Of a stretch of 32,879 nt of DNA, positions 28,219 to 32,879 are shown piece after piece. Source of the DNA: Saccoglossus kowalevskii (taxonomy: Eukaryota; Hemichordata; Enteropneusta; Harrimaniidae); contig NW_003140816.1 of NCBI RefSeq assembly GCF_000003605.2, forward strand, positions 67,933 to 100,811. The letters are read 5' to 3'. A program made the translations under genes and the position numbers. A model generated the notes under the pieces. That model was given only the letters and a program-made list of their open reading frames with translations. It made no database searches and had not been told where the DNA came from. Numbering within the stretch: the stretch's first letter is position 1; the number at the start of each line of letters is the position of its first letter.

Positions 28219-30611
28219 CTTTTATGACAACGCATCATATTGGCTGACTGTTTTAGTTTCTGAGAAATCAAATATAATGAAACAGAAGAGATATAATGAT
28301 GTAACTACAATAAGTTATTCCATAATCGTGATAGATGGCAACCAATAATATAAAATATTTATAAAAAGCTGGGTGGAGACTACTCACTTTTCATGTACTT
28401 TCGTTTGATTAAATTAAATTAGTATGGTACCCATGAGTTTTTCACATGTACGCATATATTTCATGTCAAAATTAGTTATACCGGTAATCAATTATTCAAC
28501 AGTATGTGGACTTTTTTGATTCTCTGTTAATCTTTTTTTTTTTTCTCAGAAAAACGGTAAAATAATATGCATAAAATGTCATTTTAGCAGCTGTTTCCAT
28601 AGACCACAATGAAAACGCATAAAAATATTGTCATTTTTTTTTTAAACTTCTAGGCATCAAAAAGGACCCTGTAGGAAACTAACCCCGGTATACTTTTTTT
28701 TCACCGTATGACATCAAGCAAAATTTTGAGATATTGAAATATATATATTCAATAGGAAACTATGTTAAAATACCTTTACACTGACAAAACATGCTATTTT
28801 TACTGTATTTTGTAGATCAATTTTCTCAGAAAATCATAGTACGATGACCCCATATTTCTATTTCATTTTCTTTATCCTTGTGACATGAAATAATAAAAGT
28901 TTTGAAAAGGACAATATTTTTACTTTCGTGTAACATTCTACCTCAAATTACATTTGAGTGGAAAAGTATCAGTATGCAGAACTAATTTTTAAAGGTTCTT
29001 AAGTTAAAATCCTTCGAAATCAGGTCAGATGTTGACTGCTCAGGAAGTTGGTCATCAAGAAAAAGATTGCGTTGTACGTGACTATGTGACTTGAGGTACA
29101 CAAATTACAAATTCCATAACTATAGTAATGTTTTTCTAGATCACAATATCAGTGTACTTTTTTCCATTGCATTAATGTTGTGCCAGTGAACTAGCATTAC
29201 TAGTTGCATCGCAGCAAATATTTTTGCAACAGTGGTGCATCGTATCAGCTTAGAGACTACACTGGAGAGTGCCTACAACCAGTGTTTAAGTGGGAGTGAC
29301 TATATTGTTTGTTCAACAGATTTCAGACAACCTGATGAATTCACTGTAGTCATCATAACCTACTATGAAAGTTTGTCTGTGTCCCTGCACTAAGGAGGAC
29401 TGACATTGTTTGTCACTCTATTGAAATTGCGAGTCACCAGAAGTCTACCTGAACATTTGACTGTTGACTTTGAACCATTGTATTAACACACCCTTATTTG
29501 TCAGTATTCTCATTTGACAGCCGTCATCCACAATGCGTATTACAAGATGACTGGCTTGATTTGAATGGACGCCTATCTCAAGTGCCAGCTCAGTTTAAAG
29601 TTAAGTGGTGTTTGGTGCACTATGCGCGGTCAATGCTTAGTTAAGTTGCGCTATTGTTCTTTGTACAGACCTCCACTGTCTCATGTAGCATAAAATCTGT
29701 TATGATTACCCCCCCCCCTCCCTAGATGTATAAGAATAATCCATCATTTGCAGCTTAATCAGAATATTAATAAGTCAATTATCATAATTAGTCTATCTTC
29801 ATATTCCTAGTTATGGGAAATCTTCTAAACTGTTATTCTCTCTCTGGGGACTGACATTTTTTATTTGTCGATACCCACCCGGTGACCCCTGTGGGCAAGT
29901 ATGACGTATACACACTGCCAAGTTCTGCCTACAACTCTCTGTTAGTGTTAGTTTGTTGCTGTATTTTAAGAGATTGTTTTCACCAGACAGACATTTTGGA
30001 TTTGGAATGATTCCATTTTACCTACCTACCAGTTATTTGACATGTACGAGTACCTGATTGCTACATTTGACTTCCTACATGTATCTATAATTTTACAGCA
30101 TTGAAATAATCAAACTTTATATCAATCTGACCAACCCAAAGCTGCCATTCAAAGATGGATTCTATACAATTTGTATAATGAATGTGTTTTTGAGACCACT
30201 TGAAACAGTCAATACAAGCAACTACATGTACTATGTGGCAACCGAGAGTTCATATGAAAGTCAAATAATGGATTGATTGATTGATGAAGTGAATTCATTC
30301 CAAGTTGAGCATTTTTGACAGCGTGCTACCTGAGGCAACCCATGGGCTGCTTATGGAACTTCAGCAAGCCTTTAGTTCTTCTGCAATTTACAACCTTAAT
30401 TTCATGCCTGTATATACATTAAATATAACATAATCCACTTTTAATTTTATTTCGCAAGAGACAAATTTAGTTAAAATTTTGCTGGGATTTCTAAGCAGTG
30501 ATAAAATTTTAGTCATGAATGCCTGCTAGTTATTGTATTATGAACTATTGCGAATACGAAAGGTTTATACTTAGTACTAGAGGTTATAATTGTTATTTCT
30601 AAATCTTTTTT

Positions 30612-31460
30612 AGCTCCGCTGTCAACTTTGTCGAGCGGAGCTTATCATATGAGTGATTGTCCGTTGGCGTCTGTCGTCCGTCGGCGTCCATGTCAATGTT
30701 TTACTTTTTCGACTTCTTCTTGAAAACTACAAGCCTGAATGCTTTGATACTTGGTGTGTATGTACCTGGGGTAGATCTCTTTTAGATTTGTTCATTTCAT
30801 GGTGATATCTTCAATTCTCTAATTTTGGTAAATATTTTTGTAATTTTTTGTAAAGTGATATTTTTGACTTCTTGTTAAAAACCGCAAGTGCAATTGCTTT
30901 GATACTACATATATAGATGCTACATGTGGACCTTTCTCAGATTTGTTCATTTCGTGATGATATCTTCAATTCTCTAATTTTGGTGAATATTTTTGTAATT
31001 TTTGGTAAAAATTGATATTTTTGACTTCTTGTTAAAAACTGCAAGTCCAATTGCTTTGATATTACATATATAGATGCTACATGTGGACCTTTCTCAGATT
31101 TGTTCATTTTGTGATGATATCTTAAATTCTCTAATTTTGGTGAATATTTTTGTCATTTTTGGTAAAAAGTGATATTTTTGACTTCTTGTTAAAAATCGCA
31201 AGTCCGATTGCTTTGATATTACATATATAGGTACTACATGTGGACCTTTCTCAGATTTGTTCATTTCGTGATGATATCTTCAATTATCTAATTTTGATGA
31301 ATATTTATGTCATTTTTGGTAAAAAGTGATAATTTTTGAATTCTTGTTGAAAACAGCAAGTCCGATTGTTATACATATTGTTCATTTTCTAATGATATCT
31401 TCAGTTCTTTAATTGAAAGGTGCCTTGCTAACAGCAGAGCTATCTCAGCCGAGAGGCTGC
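30612..31460 (+). mobile_element. tandem-repeat-bearing dispersed element, mollusc 'pearl'-like architecture
   Basis: It opens with an exact 9-bp stem, AGCTCCGCT (30612-30620) and AGCGGAGCT (30634-30642), then a leader GTCCGTTGGCGTCTGTCGTC. Next come about 4.7 tandem copies of a 157-bp unit, anchored by GATATTTTTGACTTCTTGTT-like strings at 30857, 31014, 31171 and 31329 and an earlier diverged one near 30703. The array ends near 31400, followed by a unique tail with AACAGCAGAGC. A short unique arm, a core of ~160-bp tandem units and a short 3' arm resemble bivalve pearl/non-autonomous Helentron elements. The family assignment is inference. Confidence 0.55.
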
Positions 31461-31941
31461 TTGTTTGAAGATGTATTTGTCGAATTGTGGATCCCATGCG
31501 ATGACTTATACGACACATGTAAAATACATTGCTTATTACCAGTACACGATATTCAAACGCATACTCATCCTTAGGTGTTTCAATCTTAAGGATTTTTTTA
31601 GAACTTCGAATATAAAAAAAACAATCCTTCCATTCTACTTGGTGTTGACAACACAGTGGTTAAGTTGTTTTATTGACGTGTTATCTAACTCATCAGTCAG
31701 GTCGCAAGGTTATAGGTCAGAAAATAAATAAGCTTACTGTAAGTTCCACAACTGTGGGATATCGTATGTAAATTAGTTGAATGACTGGTCCCAGGTGGGC
31801 AATAATGCCACATAAGTAGAAGGACATGAAAATGCTTGCTGTTTGTAGTGGACCACCAGCCAGCAATTTGTTTATCCATGGGCAGTACTACCATAATATT
31901 TTAGTGACATGATTTTGTTTGAAATGAGCATATATAGTCAG

Positions 31942-32130
31942 CCCACACAGCCCTGTCATGTAGTCCCAAACATGAATATGACTTCTGTGGCAAAATGCAC
32001 TATGTGTCGTGACTAGCACTTGCAATTTGCACATACAGAAAAAAAATCAGGAGAGACAACAGTGACACTTAATGTCTGGAACTGTCGCCTGGCACAAAAA
32101 AAATATTTAAAAAAAAACAAAAAAAAAAAA
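31942..32130 (-). repeat. dispersed repeat, copy B (inverted partner at 6780-6956)
   Basis: Reverse-complement match to copy A over about 170 bases, including AACTGTCGCCTGGCAC, TAGCACTTGCAATTTGCACA and TCATGTAGTCCC. It ends at an A-rich tract (32100-32130) corresponding to copy A's T-rich tract. The A/T-rich end may be a retroposon-type tail, but no internal Pol III boxes were identified. Confidence 0.7.
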
Positions 32131-32490
32131 ACAATTATCTCAGTATTGGCTATTCTATTTTGTTGAAAAGCTTTAAAAATCTTATTCAAACAAATCAAAT
32201 CTTGAGAAAGGAAGAATTGTTATAAAAGCAACTTTTATTAACAGGAATTTGCCTATTAAATACCCCACTAATGCAATATACATGGATTCAGTGTTGATAT
32301 AATTTTTCAGTAAATATGTATTGCACATGGTTTTTTTTAGAGTCACTGAATCTTTGTTTGTTGCCAATACTTAGGTTTCATGTTTTGCCTTATCAGCATT
32401 ACTTATTCACACCTGACCTTTTTCCAAAACTGCTTTAACTCAAAATTATAGATATTAAATAAAACCCTCACCCGTTCTTTTAAAAAAAAA

Positions 32491-32571
32491 GTTTTGATAT
32501 ATAAATTCACTGTATGTGTATTTACAATTGGTTTTTGATATATAAATTCACTGTATGTGTATTTACAATTG
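32491..32571 (+). repeat. two-copy 41-bp tandem duplication
   Basis: GTTTTGATATATAAATTCAC and TGTATGTGTATTTACAATTG appear together twice, at 32491-32530 and 32531-32571. The copies differ only by one T in the T run, so the duplication is recent or an assembly/allelic effect. Confidence 0.9.
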
Positions 32572-32879
32572 TTTTTTGATAAGGCGGTACAAGTTGCAGG
32601 GAATAAAATATCTGCTGGTTAGTTTTTTTTTTGTGGTCATGAAAATTATGAGTCACATATTTTTCTCAACATTATTACCGGGTACCCTGGTATTTTCTAT
32701 ATTGTTGCGCATGTGTTGTGCATGTAAATTACAGCTGTGTTTAATTCTATGGTAAAATTAATATTGAAATAGTCACGTATACACCAATGCCATTTTGGTT
32801 TCATGTGCATTCAATTGGAATTGCGCTTCTAATAGAGAAATATCAGTATTCAATTTGTATAAATACAAAGTTCATTTTT

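Larger units (their letters stand above)
18576..32879 (+). other. presumed first coding intron of LATS, over 14.3 kb
   Basis: No exon continuing the UBA domain was recognised before the end of the window, and no other gene with coherent exons was seen on either strand. The contents are repeats, listed separately: MITEs, minisatellite, gap-flanking duplication, LINE relic, tandem-repeat element and a dispersed inverted-pair member. The stretches 21655-23813, 28230-30611 and 31460-31940 hold no recognised feature; their short ORFs have no splice or homology support. Confidence 0.55.

Noticed and set aside
29193..29395. Open plus-strand frame of about 66 codons without ATG, protein-like to the eye
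   Set aside because: No splice borders or recognisable family. Frames of this length are expected by chance in six frames over 33 kb.
30612..30642. Intrinsic terminator-like stem AGCTCCGCT/AGCGGAGCT
   Set aside because: Bacterial-type terminators do not apply here; the stem is the end of a dispersed element.

Overview
The window looks like nuclear DNA from an AT-rich animal genome, probably a lophotrochozoan and most likely a bivalve mollusc. The coding signal is broken into short exons with GT-AG borders, there is no bacterial-style gene packing, and a 50-base run of N marks a scaffold gap. Dispersed repeats are abundant: TA-flanked hairpin elements, a tandem-repeat element with 'GTCCGTCG'-type leader as is common in molluscs, a decayed LINE, and a minisatellite. 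The phylum is inferred from repeat style and gene content and was not checked by search.

Left part (1-5800): mostly non-coding. It holds a promoter-like E-box/YY1 patch near 200, a tiny ORF with a perfect Kozak start at 1943 followed by a poly(A) signal, one copy of a ~390 bp diverged repeat (4048-4430, partner at 13153-13555), and an unrecognised protein-like open frame on the minus strand near 5000.

Centre left (about 5850-12930): one plus-strand gene whose exons join with consistent reading phase at every splice. It has a 5' UTR exon, a leader exon with a signal peptide or membrane anchor (start at 6175), a Death-domain exon (9083-9346), ZU5-like exons (9552-10300), a linker exon (10758-10800) and a second, related Death-domain exon (11066-11320). 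Poly(A) signals follow at 12518 and 12885-12911. Death-ZU5-Death is not a common vertebrate order (PIDD, UNC5 and ankyrins have a single C-terminal Death domain). This is the most interesting gene here and fits the expanded apoptotic/immune adaptor repertoires of invertebrates.

Middle (13-18 kb): an intergenic stretch with a possible orphan exon, three CTCF-like motifs, a small group of Runx-type motifs, an ISRE-like motif, a CpG-rich island with nested inverted repeats, and then the 5' region of the next gene.

Right part (18198-32879): the first coding exon of LATS/Warts, the Hippo-pathway NDR-family kinase. It contains the two conserved short helical motifs and the start of the UBA domain, and stops at a phase-0 donor at 18576. 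No later LATS exon was found, so the remaining ~14.3 kb appears to be its first coding intron. That intron holds five copies of a TA-flanked MITE, a 58/50-bp minisatellite with an LLLS higher-order pattern that one MITE has entered, a duplicated block on either side of the N gap (probably two haplotypes laid in tandem), a LINE remnant, a 157-bp tandem-repeat element and one half of a dispersed inverted pair.

No functional link between the two genes is visible beyond adjacency; they lie in the same orientation.
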